Source: Rhizobium sp. BK399
Lineage (GTDB): Bacteria; Pseudomonadota; Alphaproteobacteria; Rhizobiales; Rhizobiaceae
Assembly (NCBI RefSeq): GCF_014194695.1
Contig: NZ_JACIAH010000020.1
Location: 1-64,000 of the forward strand
Length of the DNA: 64,000 nucleotides
Reading direction: 5' to 3'
The stretch's first letter is position 1. Every line of letters starts with the position of its first letter. Position numbers and translations under genes: made by a program. Shown here one piece after another: positions 42,576 through 51,469 of the stretch. The notes below the pieces were generated by a model. The model made no database searches, was not told where the DNA came from, and saw only the letters and a program-made list of their open reading frames with translations.

Positions 42576-44084
42576 ATGCTGCATCAGAAGATCGTCGAGT
42601 CGCCATTCAGGACGAGTTACGGCAACTTCATAGGGGGCGAGTGGCGCGAGCCTATTGAAGGACGCTATTTCGACAACGTCACCCCTGTCACCGGAGGCAA
42701 GCTTTGCGAGGTGGCGCGTTCGAGCGAACTCGACGTCAATGCCGCACTCGACGCCGCACATGCCGCCAGGCCGGGTTGGGCACGGACATCGGCGACCGAG
42801 CGATCCAATATCCTGATGAAGATCGCTCAGCGAATGGAAGACAAACTCGAGCTTCTGGCGCGAGCCGAGACGTGGGACAATGGCAAACCGATCCGCGAGA
42901 CAATGGCGGCTGACATTCCGCTGGCTATCGACCACTTCAGATACTTTGCCTCCTGCATCCGCGCGCAGGAAGGCTCTATCGGCGAGATCGACCACGATAC
43001 GGTTGCCTACCATTTTCACGAGCCGCTCGGCGTTGTTGGCCAGATCATACCCTGGAATTTTCCGATCCTGATGGCGGCGTGGAAAGTCGCTCCCGCTCTT
43101 GCTGCCGGCAATTGCGTGGTCATCAAGCCAGCCGAACAGACGCCTGCATCCCTGCTCGTCTGGGCAGAGCTCGTCGGTGACCTGTTGTCTCCGGGCGTGC
43201 TCAACATTGTCAACGGGTTCGGCCTGGAGGCTGGAAAGCCGCTGGCCTCCAGTCCTCGCATCGCAAAGATCGCCTTTACCGGCGAAACGACGACGGGCCG
43301 ACTGGTCATGCAATATGCGAGCCAGAACCTTATCCCGGTGACGCTTGAACTTGGCGGCAAATCGCCGAACATCTTCTTTGCCGATGTGATGAGTGAAGAG
43401 GACGATTTCCTGGATAAGGCACTCGAAGGCTTTGCTATGTTCGCGCTGAACCAGGGGGAGGTCTGCACGTGCCCCAGTCGCGCTCTGGTTCAGGAATCGA
43501 TCTACGACCGTTTCATGGAGAAAGCCGTCAGGCGCGTCGAAGCCATCAGACAGGGAAATCCCCTGGACCAAGCGACGATGATCGGAGCCCAAGCCTCGAA
43601 CGAGCAACTCGAGAAAATCCTTGCCTACCTGGATATTGGCAAGCAGGAGGGCGCCGAGGTCCTCGCAGGTGGATCGCGCAATGAACTCGGCGGTGAGCTC
43701 GCCAACGGCTACTACGTGAAGCCCACCATCTTCAGGGGGCATAACAAGATGCGCATCTTTCAGGAGGAAATCTTCGGGCCGGTCGTTGCTGTTACCACGT
43801 TCAAGGATGAGGCCGAGGCACTGGAGATTGCCAACGATACACTCTACGGGCTCGGTGCCGGCGTCTGGAGCCGTGACGCCAATCGTTGCTACCGGTTTGG
43901 CCGCAATATCGAGGCCGGACGGGTATGGACGAATTGCTATCACGCCTATCCTGCCCACGCCGCCTTCGGTGGCTACAAGCAGTCAGGCATCGGTCGCGAA
44001 ACCCACAAGATGATGCTCGATCATTACCAGCAAACGAAAAACATGCTGGTGAGCTACAGCCCAAAGGCGCTCGGTTTCTTTTGA
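42576..44084 (+). CDS. NAD-dependent aldehyde dehydrogenase (acetaldehyde type, ExaC/AcoD-like)
   Basis: A 502-residue aldehyde dehydrogenase of the acetaldehyde dehydrogenase II group. Motifs: VVGQIIPWNFPILMAAWKVA, the glutamate in VTLELGGKSPNIFF, and the catalytic Cys in ALNQGEVCTCPSR, whose GEVCTCPSR form is typical of this group. It oxidises short-chain aldehydes, for example acetaldehyde from ethanol or acetoin, to acids. Clear ribosome binding site GAAGGGAGGATGAC. Next to the AcoR-like regulator upstream and the DUF779 gene downstream. Confidence 0.93.
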   Translation: MLHQKIVESPFRTSYGNFIGGEWREPIEGRYFDNVTPVTGGKLCEVARSSELDVNAALDAAHAARPGWARTSATERSNILMKIAQRMEDKLELLARAETWDNGKPIRETMAADIPLAIDHFRYFASCIRAQEGSIGEIDHDTVAYHFHEPLGVVGQIIPWNFPILMAAWKVAPALAAGNCVVIKPAEQTPASLLVWAELVGDLLSPGVLNIVNGFGLEAGKPLASSPRIAKIAFTGETTTGRLVMQYASQNLIPVTLELGGKSPNIFFADVMSEEDDFLDKALEGFAMFALNQGEVCTCPSRALVQESIYDRFMEKAVRRVEAIRQGNPLDQATMIGAQASNEQLEKILAYLDIGKQEGAEVLAGGSRNELGGELANGYYVKPTIFRGHNKMRIFQEEIFGPVVAVTTFKDEAEALEIANDTLYGLGAGVWSRDANRCYRFGRNIEAGRVWTNCYHAYPAHAAFGGYKQSGIGRETHKMMLDHYQQTKNMLVSYSPKALGFF

Positions 44085-44147
44085 GGTCACTCCTGCGGCG
44101 AATGGCCCGCTCCACTGAAGGAGCGGGCCGGAAGAAGGAGGAGAAGG

Positions 44148-44504
44148 ATGGAATTGAGCATGAAGGATGAGCCCCGTGTCATCGCGACGGACACCGCGAT
44201 AGCATTGATTAAGGAGATCCGGCGGGATCATCCGGATATTCTGTTTCATCAGTCGGGCGGTTGTTGCGATGGCTCGTCGCCAATGTGCTACCCGTCGGGT
44301 GATTTCGTCGTCGGCGACCACGACATCAAGCTGGGGGAGATTGCCGGGGTCCCTGTCTATATCAGCGCCACCCAGTTCGAGGCGTGGAAGCACACGCAGC
44401 TGATCATAGACGTCGTTCCCGGTCGTGGCGGAATGTTCTCACTCGACAATGGACGGGAGAGGCGGTTCCTGACCCGGTCACGTCTTCTTGGGCGCACCCC
44501 GTGA
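44148..44504 (+). CDS. DUF779 family protein, partner of the aldehyde dehydrogenase
   Basis: A 118-residue protein with the DUF779 signature LFHQSGGCCDGSSPMCYPSG (three conserved Cys, possibly metal-binding) and late DVVPGRGGMFSLD. DUF779 genes are almost always next to acetaldehyde dehydrogenase genes; their function is unknown. Good ribosome binding site GAAGGAGGAGAAGG. It is 63 bases after the dehydrogenase stop, presumably in the same operon. Confidence 0.9.
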   Translation: MELSMKDEPRVIATDTAIALIKEIRRDHPDILFHQSGGCCDGSSPMCYPSGDFVVGDHDIKLGEIAGVPVYISATQFEAWKHTQLIIDVVPGRGGMFSLDNGRERRFLTRSRLLGRTP

Positions 44505-45001
44505 CGAGACGACACGATCGCAGATTGCTGCTCTGGTCGACCGGATTGCGGGAACCGTCGATCGGACGACCGGAAACGGCGCCCGGGCGCAAGCGTGGAG
44601 CCGTTTTCCGGGCCGTATCATTTTGTTCAGCCCGCACGCGCCCGGTGAATTGATGATTTGCTCGCCCGTTGTTCCACCTGGTCCTTCCTCATCGCTCCCG
44701 GCACGTCGACTTGCGCGTGCCCGGGAAAGCATAGTGAAAATGTCTGACAATCGGAATAATCAATCCGGCCCGCGATATGAACTGAAACTGTATTTTCCGC
44801 GGCCTCTTGATATTTCGAAGAAGGGGTGCCATTTACCGCTCACCGCCCGTATCGACGGCCTGCAGACCTGCCCGCTGAGGCTGGTCGCGTTTGCTGTCCG
44901 GGAAAGAAAAGGCGCTCCCCGACCGGGTTGAGCGCCTTTTTCTTTTTGACATCCGCCACGGTTCGCCCGAAACAGGTAGGCCTCGACGGAGAAGCCTGCA
45001 G
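44505..45001. other. 497-base stretch without a supported gene
   Basis: One frame of 147 codons is open on the plus strand here, but it overlaps the DUF779 gene, has no ribosome binding site and an implausible composition. The only element I support is the hairpin at 44909-44938. Confidence 0.5.
44909..44938. terminator. Rho-independent terminator
   Basis: Stem AAGGCGCT (44909-44916) and AGCGCCTT (44931-44938), followed by TTTCTTTTT. A-rich on the other side, so it could work in both directions. Confidence 0.7.
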
Positions 45002-45148
45002 ATGAACGACAATGTTATCCAATTCCGACGTCCAAAGCCGCCAAGGCCACCAAGGCCGCGTTTGCGGAAGCTTGCCATAGCAGCCGGCGTGCTTGCCCTG
45101 CTTGTCGCCGCCTGGGGGTACTTCACGCTTTTCGGTGCGCCGACCTGA
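45002..45148 (+). CDS. Small single-pass membrane protein
   Basis: A 48-residue protein: basic, Pro-rich start MNDNVIQFRRPKPPRPPRPR followed by one transmembrane helix (LAIAAGVLALLVAAWGYFTL). The start has a GGAG-type site 11 bases upstream. Small proteins with this MNDNVIQFRRPK opening are common in Rhizobiaceae; no function known to me. Confidence 0.65.
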   Translation: MNDNVIQFRRPKPPRPPRPRLRKLAIAAGVLALLVAAWGYFTLFGAPT

Positions 45149-45352
45149 TCGACGACATCGGCGCCGCGGCTCGGGACAGCTCGGCGCGGTTCCTCGGGAA
45201 CGTTCTTTTTCGTCGGGACTTTTCTCGGTGTCTTTCTCGTCACAGCATTGCGCTGTTCACTGCGTGCATCGTGCATGAGCATGTCCGGATGCGGCGGGAT
45301 TCAGCCAGAATACCACTGCGCCAGAAATGTGCATCGACACCGAGAGAAGCTG

Positions 45353-45820
45353 ATGAAATCGTCTGAACTCGACAATGTGGACCGCAAGATCCTTCAACTG
45401 CTGCAGGTGGATGGCTCCCTCAGCCACGCGGCGCTCGCGGAGCGCGTGGGTGCCTCCGCTGCCTCCTGCTGGCGTCGGATCAAGGCGCTCGAGGCATCCG
45501 GAATGCTTGGACCAACCGTCAGGCTTGTCAGCCCCGAGGCGGTCGGCCGCGGCCTGACCGTGTTCTGCCAGGTTCGCATGAAGTCGCATGATCCGGCCGC
45601 GAGGAGCGACTTCGAGCGTTTTGCCGAAAGTCACCAGGAAGTCCTCGAATGCTACTCGATGTCAGGAGACTGGGACTATCTCTTGCGTGTCGCTGTCGCT
45701 GACGTAAAGGACTACGAGCGCTTGCTCATGAAAGGCATACTGACACACCATGCGGTGGCAACGTCATCGTCGCATTTCGCGTTGAAACGGGTCAAATATT
45801 CGACGTCTGTCCCGGTTTGA
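45353..45820 (+). CDS. Lrp/AsnC-family transcriptional regulator
   Basis: A 155-residue Lrp-type regulator. Helix-turn-helix: LDNVDRKILQLLQVDGSLSH, ALAERVGASAASCWRRIKAL; then the RAM effector domain (FAESHQEVLECYSMSGDWDY, LLRVAVADVKDYERLLMKG). It probably senses an amino acid, but no amino-acid gene is adjacent, so its targets are unknown. Start ATG 45353 gives the standard length. Confidence 0.88.
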   Translation: MKSSELDNVDRKILQLLQVDGSLSHAALAERVGASAASCWRRIKALEASGMLGPTVRLVSPEAVGRGLTVFCQVRMKSHDPAARSDFERFAESHQEVLECYSMSGDWDYLLRVAVADVKDYERLLMKGILTHHAVATSSSHFALKRVKYSTSVPV

Positions 45821-45833
45821 AATGTGCAATGGA

Positions 45834-46487
45834 CTAGTGGTCGTTCTGCTCGTCAATGACATCGCGCAAGGTCATGGCAGCCTCGGTTCGATTTCCAACG
45901 CCGAGCTTGGCCATGATCTGGGTCATATGATGCTTGATTGTCTTTTCATGCAACTCGAGCTTGCGTGCAACAAGTTTGTTGCTCATTCCCGACGCAACAA
46001 GGTGAAGCACCTCCTGCTCACGGTTTGTGAGCATTGAGATCGCGCTTTGCTTGCTCGGTTCGGGCGCGGCACGGTTGGACAGCAACCGTGCCGAAAGGGC
46101 CGGCGCCACATAGCTTTCACCATCTGCGACATTGCGAATGATTTCTGCAAGGGTTCTTGCCCCGACGCCTTTCAGGACATAGCCCTTCGCACCACGATCA
46201 AGTGCTGCCGTCACGTCGTCACTGGACTCCGACACGGTCAGCATGACGATCTTCTGCGTCGGTAGACGGTCCAGAATCGCGGAGATTGCATTCAAGCCGC
46301 CACCGGGCATCGAAATATCGAGGAGCAATACGTCGGGCTGCTGATCCTCTGCAACTTTGATGGCATCGTCCTTCGAGCTTCCTTCCGCGACGATCTTGAA
46401 CCCCTCGATTTCTGACAGGCTCCGCGCCACTCCTTCCCTGAACAGCGGATGGTCATCGACCACTGCAACGCGGATTGCTGTTTTCAT
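45834..46487 (-). CDS. NarL/FixJ-family response regulator
   Basis: A 217-residue two-component response regulator. Receiver domain: acidic pair VVDDHPLF, phosphoacceptor Asp57 in DVLLLDISMPGGG, Thr in MLTVSES. C-terminal LuxR-type helix-turn-helix: LTNREQEVLHLVASGMSNKL, LHEKTIKHHMTQIMAKLGVG. No histidine kinase gene is adjacent, so it is an orphan within the window. It converges with the Lrp gene. Confidence 0.92.
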   Translation of the reverse strand: MKTAIRVAVVDDHPLFREGVARSLSEIEGFKIVAEGSSKDDAIKVAEDQQPDVLLLDISMPGGGLNAISAILDRLPTQKIVMLTVSESSDDVTAALDRGAKGYVLKGVGARTLAEIIRNVADGESYVAPALSARLLSNRAAPEPSKQSAISMLTNREQEVLHLVASGMSNKLVARKLELHEKTIKHHMTQIMAKLGVGNRTEAAMTLRDVIDEQNDH

Positions 46488-46906
46488 GACTGGCCGATCT
46501 CCTCAATCGTGACAGGTGGCACCGTGCTTTGGTAATCGAAGCCGGGGCCCGCATCGTCGGGCCGTCCAGTTTCGTCTGGACCGTGAACATTATTCCGATC
46601 GGCCTGCGCGTCAAACATTACGATGGTATGACGGTCCAGTTCAGACCATAGGTCCATGGCAGATCAGACCTTGGTCCTGCAAAGGCGGCCAGATTGGACT
46701 GACCGAGCGCCATCCCGCGGGCGCTTTTTGGCCGTTTCCGGAGAGACGCGGCCGGCGCCAAGCATTTGCCGAATCTCTCGAATCGAGCTAGTTCTCAAAC
46801 TACGGAAATTTATCGAATTATCGCCATCTGGCGAAACAACTGGCAAAACAATCATTCGCGAACGATGTCAGCATCTGGATCATTGAAGCGAACTGAGGGA
46901 AGAAAC
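46488..46906. other. Upstream region of repABC
   Basis: 419 bases with no supported gene. It contains the palindrome at 46821-46834 and AT-rich stretches at 46795-46860 that probably hold the repABC promoter. In repABC plasmids this region is where RepA represses its own operon. Confidence 0.5.
46821..46834. promoter_or_regulatory. Palindrome upstream of repA
   Basis: Perfect 14-bp palindrome TCGCCATCTGGCGA, 73 bases before the repA start, within the probable promoter region. Likely operator for autorepression by RepA/RepB, or a partition site; it does not fit the usual GTT...AAC parS consensus. Confidence 0.4.
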
Positions 46907-48085
46907 GTGAATCGGCATCTGAGCAGCCTCGACTTTATGCAGAGCTTTTCCACCAAATTGGAGCTTGCCCTGCAAAATCTTTCGATGGCGCAGTACCCAC
47001 CTGACGCGCGCCGCGAGATGCGAAAATTCTCTTCGTCAGAGGTCGCAGGGCTTCTCGACGTGTCGGAAGCCTATATCAGGCAGATCGTTCTCAAGGAAAA
47101 AGGGCCAGCGCCCGAGACCACCACCAATGGCCGGCGCATGTACACGCTCGAGCAAATCCTCGAACTGCGCCTGATGCTCGCCGAAAAGGGCCGCAAAAAG
47201 TGGATGAACCCGAGACGCGTGGCCGGTGAAGAGTGCCAGATCCTCGCGGTCACCAACTTCAAGGGCGGATCGAGCAAGACGTCCACGACAATTCACCTTG
47301 GCCACTACCTCGCTCTGAAGGGCTATCGCGTCTTGGCAGTCGATCTCGATCCCCAGGCGTCACTGACCAGCCTGCATGGGATGCTTCCCGATTTCGATCC
47401 GCGCGAAGATGAGACGCTTTATGCGGCCATCCGCTTCACGGACCCGAAACCGACAAAGTCCCTCATCCACTCCACCCATATTGCTGGCTTCGATGTGATC
47501 TGTGCCGGTCTTGATCTGACCGAGTTCGAGACCGCGGTTGCACTCGAGATGCGCAAGAATGGGGGCACCAGCTTCCTGCTGCGCGTATCCCAGGCGCTTG
47601 AGCAGGTTGCCGATGATTATGACGTCATCCTGATGGATTCGGCCCCTTCCCTGAACTTCCTCACACTATCGTCCCTGACGGCTGCCACCGGCGTGATCAT
47701 TCCGGTCCCCGCGCACATGCTGGACGTCGATTCAACGGGAAAGTTCCTGGAACTTGCTTCGTCCTACATGCAGATCCTGAGCGAGATGGGGACTTCTGCA
47801 CAATGGGATTTTGCAAAGTTTCTCGTCACGAAGTTCGAGGCCAACGATCATCCACAAGCCAACATGACCGCATTGATGCGGCAGGTCTTCGGTGAGGACC
47901 TGCTGTTGAACATGGTAACCAAATCGACCGCGGTTGCCGATGCCCTGACCTGGAAGCAAAGCCTTTACGAGGTGCAGCGTTCGCGTTTCTCGGCACCCAA
48001 AACCTATGACCGAGCCATGGAGTCCATCAACGCTGCCAATGCCGAGATCGAGAAGCTGCTCTGGGCGGCATGGGGGCGCGAATGA
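46907..48085 (+). CDS. repA: RepA, plasmid partition ATPase
   Basis: A 392-residue ParA-type protein of the repABC family. N-terminal helix-turn-helix region (SSSEVAGLLDVSEAYIRQIV) and the RepA-type Walker A NFKGGSSKTSTT near residue 120, with VLAVDLDPQASL and VILMDSAPSLNFLTL (Walker B). It partitions the plasmid with RepB and represses the operon. I chose the GTG at 46907 (site GAGGGAAGA); an in-frame ATG at 46865 is an alternative. The stop overlaps the repB start (ATGA). Confidence 0.95.
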   Translation: MNRHLSSLDFMQSFSTKLELALQNLSMAQYPPDARREMRKFSSSEVAGLLDVSEAYIRQIVLKEKGPAPETTTNGRRMYTLEQILELRLMLAEKGRKKWMNPRRVAGEECQILAVTNFKGGSSKTSTTIHLGHYLALKGYRVLAVDLDPQASLTSLHGMLPDFDPREDETLYAAIRFTDPKPTKSLIHSTHIAGFDVICAGLDLTEFETAVALEMRKNGGTSFLLRVSQALEQVADDYDVILMDSAPSLNFLTLSSLTAATGVIIPVPAHMLDVDSTGKFLELASSYMQILSEMGTSAQWDFAKFLVTKFEANDHPQANMTALMRQVFGEDLLLNMVTKSTAVADALTWKQSLYEVQRSRFSAPKTYDRAMESINAANAEIEKLLWAAWGRE

Positions 48086-49080
48086 GCCGCAAGGATTCCC
48101 GCGGAATGTTCGCCAACGTGCTCGGTCAGCTTGAGCAGCCGAGCGCCGCGCCGAGCGTGAAGCCCACCTCGTCACCGCACCTCCTCAAGGTCGCGGCGGG
48201 GGTTCGGCAGATCCAGGAAAAAGGCGAGGCTCTCGACAGACTCCTGAAAGATGCAGACCATGTCGTGGACGTCGACCCGATTGACGTCGCGCCATCCTCC
48301 ATCCCGGACCGCTTTGATGGCGCCTACGACGAGGCCGCAGTCGAGGAAATAGCTGCGTCGATAAGGGAGCGCGGTCAGATCGTCCCCGGTCTCATCCGTC
48401 CTTTCAAGGGTGATAGTGCACCCTATCAGATCGTGTTCGGGCGACGTCGCCTCGCCGCAGTCAAAATGCTCGGGTTGAAGTTCCGAGCAATCGTGCGTGA
48501 GCTCAGCGATGAAGAAGCAATCATCTTTCAGGGCGAGGAGAACGCCAGCCGCAACGATCTGTCCTTTATCGAGAAATGTGCATTTGCGCTCTCGCAGGAG
48601 CAGGCAGGCTACCGGCGCGATGTCATCTGCGCATCACTTGCGACCGGAAAGTCGCATCTCTCCGAGATGCTGCGGATCGCAACGGCAATCCCGCGAGACG
48701 TTTTGGTGCAAATTGGTCCCTCGCCCGAGATTGGCCGTCGTCGCTGGATTGATTTCGCCGATGCATTCGCCGCCAGCCCGGGCGGGGCAGACCGTATCCG
48801 CCAGGCGCTCGGCCAGGACAGACATGGCGGCCCCAAGGATCGGTTTGCCGTCGCTCTCGCGGCTCTGAAGTCCGAAGCTGGCCCGGCGTCCTCACTGAAA
48901 GCCGCCACCGAAATTCGCGCAAACGGTTTTCTGATTGCGACTGTCAGTCATGCCAAGTCTGGGTCGAAGATCAGCTTCAACAAAGCGGTTGCGCCCAGTT
49001 TTATCGATTTTCTCAACGATCGCATGGAGTCGCTTCACAGCGAGTTCGTTCAGTCGACACAACGCAACAGCAAAGGATGA
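48082..49080 (+). CDS. repB: RepB, centromere-binding partition protein
   Basis: A 332-residue ParB-type protein. The RepB start MSRKDSRGMFANVL, the ParB nuclease-like/CTP-binding box (ASIRERGQIVPGLIRPFKGD, YQIVFGRRRLAAVKMLGLKF, QGEENASRNDLSFIEKC) and the helix-turn-helix (DVICASLATGKSHLSEMLRI) are all present. The start overlaps repA by ATGA. Confidence 0.96.
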   Translation: MSRKDSRGMFANVLGQLEQPSAAPSVKPTSSPHLLKVAAGVRQIQEKGEALDRLLKDADHVVDVDPIDVAPSSIPDRFDGAYDEAAVEEIAASIRERGQIVPGLIRPFKGDSAPYQIVFGRRRLAAVKMLGLKFRAIVRELSDEEAIIFQGEENASRNDLSFIEKCAFALSQEQAGYRRDVICASLATGKSHLSEMLRIATAIPRDVLVQIGPSPEIGRRRWIDFADAFAASPGGADRIRQALGQDRHGGPKDRFAVALAALKSEAGPASSLKAATEIRANGFLIATVSHAKSGSKISFNKAVAPSFIDFLNDRMESLHSEFVQSTQRNSKG

Positions 49081-49092
49081 TCATCGCAAAAG

Positions 49093-49142
49093 AAAAAAGC
49101 TCCCGAACGTTGCCGTCGCGGAAGCCCTTCTCATAGGTTAGC
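49093..49142 (-). ncRNA. Antisense counter-transcribed RNA (ctRNA) between repB and repC
   Basis: In the 150-base repB-repC gap the minus strand shows a stem GCTTCCGCGACG with CGTTCGGGAGC (49099-49125) followed by six T, a clear terminator. Upstream on that strand is a perfect TTGACA (49172-49177) and a weak -10 near 49149-49154, giving a transcript of about 50 bases. Known: repABC plasmids control repC by such a small antisense RNA in exactly this place. Ends are approximate. Confidence 0.75.
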
Positions 49143-49232
49143 AGCTAGAGAATCGCATTTCCGTGAATCCCTGTCAAGTATGGGCACCTTTTTGGTGAGT
49201 GGATTTCTTTTGCCTTCGTCAAGGTGAAGGTG

Positions 49233-50516
49233 ATGGAAACAGGACATGTGACGACGCCTTTCGGGCGGCGGCCGATGACGCTTGGCATGCTCTCCAGCCA
49301 GAAGGCGGCGAGCGAGCTCAAGCCCGATCAATCGGTCGACAAATGGAAGATTTACAGGGCGCTTTGCGAGGCAAAGCCACTGCTCGGCGTAACCGACCGG
49401 GCGCTGGCGGTCCTCAACGCCCTGCTGAGCTTCTACCCGGCAAATCTCCTTTCCGAGGAAAGCGGTCTTGTCGTCTTTCCGTCAAACAGCCAGCTTTCGC
49501 TGCGTTCGCACGGCATGGCGGAGCAGACCATCCGTCGCCATCTCGCCGTGCTTGTCGAGGCCGGCCTGATCATCCGCAAGGATAGTCCGAACGGGAAGCG
49601 GTACGCGCGCAGAAACAAGGAGGGCTCGGTCGGAGATGCGTTCGGTTTCTCCCTCGCACCCTTGATCGTCCGGGCTGAGGAAATCGAGGCGCTGGCAGCT
49701 GAGGTCGCGGCGGAACGGCTGCATTTGCAAAGACTGCGCGAACAATTCACCCTCTGCCGCCGGGATGTTTCCAAACTGATCGAGACCGCGATCGACGAGG
49801 AGCTTCCGGGCGACTGGGAAACGGCCTTCACCTATTTCCGTGAACTTGTCGACGCCGTGCCGAGAACGCCGGCAGCCGATGAAATAGCCGCAGCGCTGGA
49901 GGCAATGCAGATCTTGCGTGACGATATTGCCAACAGGCTGGAAACATTGTTGAAAGCAAAAAAACCGAGCGGCAATCCCGCCCGAAATGAACGGCACATA
50001 CAGAATTCAAACCCCGACTCTATTTTTGATCTTGAACCCGCTTTTGAAACAAAGCAGGAGGCAAATCCGGCGTCCCCGATTGAGCCCCCCGCTGAAAGGA
50101 CGAGACAGAGATCAGATGGGCGCAGTGGGGTCAATCCGCAGGAGCGCGCCGGCAACGACAATTCGGGCCTAAAGTCCTTCCCGCTCGGAATGGTTCTGCA
50201 GGCCTGCCCGGATATGGCAGGCTATGGCCCCGGGGGCTCGATTACCAATTGGCGAGACATGATGGCGGCAGCGGTTGTGGTTCGGGGCACCCTCGGTGTC
50301 AGCGCGTCAGCGTACGAGGACGCGTGCAACACGATGGGACCGGAGAACGCAGCGACCGTTATGGCGTGCATTCTCGAACGAGGCGGACACATCAATTCAG
50401 CTGGCGCATATCTGCGTGATCTGACGCGAAGGGCAGAGCGCGGCGAGTTCTCGATCGGTCCAATGTTGATGGCACTGGTTCGTGCACGAGGGGCCGGATC
50501 GCGCCGGGCCGGGTGA
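49233..50516 (+). CDS. repC: RepC, replication initiator
   Basis: A 427-residue RepC. It has the family's N-terminal sequence (METGHVTTPFGRRPMTLGML), the winged-helix part (LRSHGMAEQTIRRHLAVLVE, GLIIRKDSPNGKRYARRN) and the C-terminal domain (WRDMMAAAVVVRGTLGVSAS). RepC initiates replication at oriV, which lies inside its own gene. I start at ATG 49233; a GTG at 49224 is three codons earlier. Translation is controlled by the antisense RNA and leader just upstream. Confidence 0.96.
   Translation: METGHVTTPFGRRPMTLGMLSSQKAASELKPDQSVDKWKIYRALCEAKPLLGVTDRALAVLNALLSFYPANLLSEESGLVVFPSNSQLSLRSHGMAEQTIRRHLAVLVEAGLIIRKDSPNGKRYARRNKEGSVGDAFGFSLAPLIVRAEEIEALAAEVAAERLHLQRLREQFTLCRRDVSKLIETAIDEELPGDWETAFTYFRELVDAVPRTPAADEIAAALEAMQILRDDIANRLETLLKAKKPSGNPARNERHIQNSNPDSIFDLEPAFETKQEANPASPIEPPAERTRQRSDGRSGVNPQERAGNDNSGLKSFPLGMVLQACPDMAGYGPGGSITNWRDMMAAAVVVRGTLGVSASAYEDACNTMGPENAATVMACILERGGHINSAGAYLRDLTRRAERGEFSIGPMLMALVRARGAGSRRAG
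49950..50060. other. oriV: Probable origin of replication (AT-rich patch inside repC)
   Basis: Within the middle of repC the base composition drops locally (for example GAAAGCAAAAAAACC, ACTCTATTTTTGATC), coinciding with a low-complexity linker in the protein. In repABC plasmids the origin is an AT-rich stretch in the repC coding sequence. Boundaries estimated. Confidence 0.5.
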
Positions 50517-50718
50517 GGTCGACCTCGTGTCTCGAATAAGGCTGAACAGCTGGATGTGCTGGGACGAAGATCGATGCCTCGCCAACGGAACGGACACGAT
50601 GCGAATAGGTCGCAACGTTGAATTGCTGTCGAAGCGGCCAGGGAGATGGGGCCGCCTGCGTGTGCCGAGGATCTTGGACCGACCCAAGCAGGGCCGGTCT
50701 TTACCGGGCATAGTGCTT

Positions 50719-51456
50719 TTAGGCTGGGCGCTTGTGAAGCGGTACGGCCCTGTGCCAGTTTTCGAGGATCCGGCCATCGGTATGGGACTGCGTCGCCCAG
50801 CGGATCCCGTTCGAAATCACCTTGTGCACGGTCTTGTCGTGGTAGATCGGATAAGTCTCGTGCCCAGGACTGAAGAAGAAGATGCGACCGCGGCCACGTC
50901 GGAATGTGCATCCGCTGCGGAACACCTCACCCCCAGAGTACCACGAGATAAAAACCAGTTCGTCGGGTGGAGGAATGTCGAAGGGTTCGCCGTACATTTC
51001 GGAAGCATTGACTTCGAAATAAGGGGGCAGCCCCTCGGCGATCGGATGGGATGGATCAACGACCCATACCCGCTCGAGATCCCCTTGTGGCGTTTCGCGC
51101 CAGGAGAGGTTTGCGTTGGTTCCCATCAAACGGCGAAACAGCTTCGAGTGATGGCCGGAATGAAGAACGAGCAGACCCATTCCCTTGAGGACACGTTGCT
51201 GGATCCGGTCGATCAGCGCGTCGCTTACCTCTTCATGCGCCATGTGCCCCCACCACAGAAGGACATCGGTGTCGTTGAGAAGAATGTCCGGCAATCCCTC
51301 ATGCGGGTCATCGAGCGTTCCCCTGCGTATCTCGAAGTCGGCATTGGCGATCCCGGTCGCAATCGCGCCGTCGATACGGTCGGGATAGATTTCCTGAACC
51401 TCCTTGTGGAGTTGCTCGTGGCGGCCTTCGTTCCAGATGGTGACCTTGATTGTCAT
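50719..51456 (-). CDS. ThuA-like protein
   Basis: A 245-residue ThuA-fold protein (glutamine-amidotransferase-like). It begins MTIKVTIWNEGRHEQLHKEV, and has WWGHMAHEEVSDALIDRIQQ, the LLVLHSGHHSKLF nucleophile-elbow-like region and the RIFFFSPGHETYPIYHD block of the family. ThuA and ThuB in Sinorhizobium convert trehalose and related disaccharides to their 3-keto derivatives. It ends the minus-strand importer operon, 14 bases after the ATPase gene. The ThuB candidate is the Gfo/Idh/MocA gene at 55951. Confidence 0.9.
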   Translation of the reverse strand: MTIKVTIWNEGRHEQLHKEVQEIYPDRIDGAIATGIANADFEIRRGTLDDPHEGLPDILLNDTDVLLWWGHMAHEEVSDALIDRIQQRVLKGMGLLVLHSGHHSKLFRRLMGTNANLSWRETPQGDLERVWVVDPSHPIAEGLPPYFEVNASEMYGEPFDIPPPDELVFISWYSGGEVFRSGCTFRRGRGRIFFFSPGHETYPIYHDKTVHKVISNGIRWATQSHTDGRILENWHRAVPLHKRPA

Positions 51457-51469
51457 GGTATCCTCGATG

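Noticed and set aside
42540..43958. 472-codon minus-strand frame opposite the aldehyde dehydrogenase
   Set aside because: Antisense of a well-conserved enzyme; composition rich in Arg, His and Asp as expected for a shadow frame.
44488..44931. 147-codon frame after the DUF779 gene
   Set aside because: It overlaps DUF779, lacks a start site and runs into a terminator hairpin.
50515..50526. 12-bp palindrome GAGGTCGACCTC at the repC stop
   Set aside because: Short palindromes of this GC-rich kind are expected by chance; it does not match a parS and has no other support.
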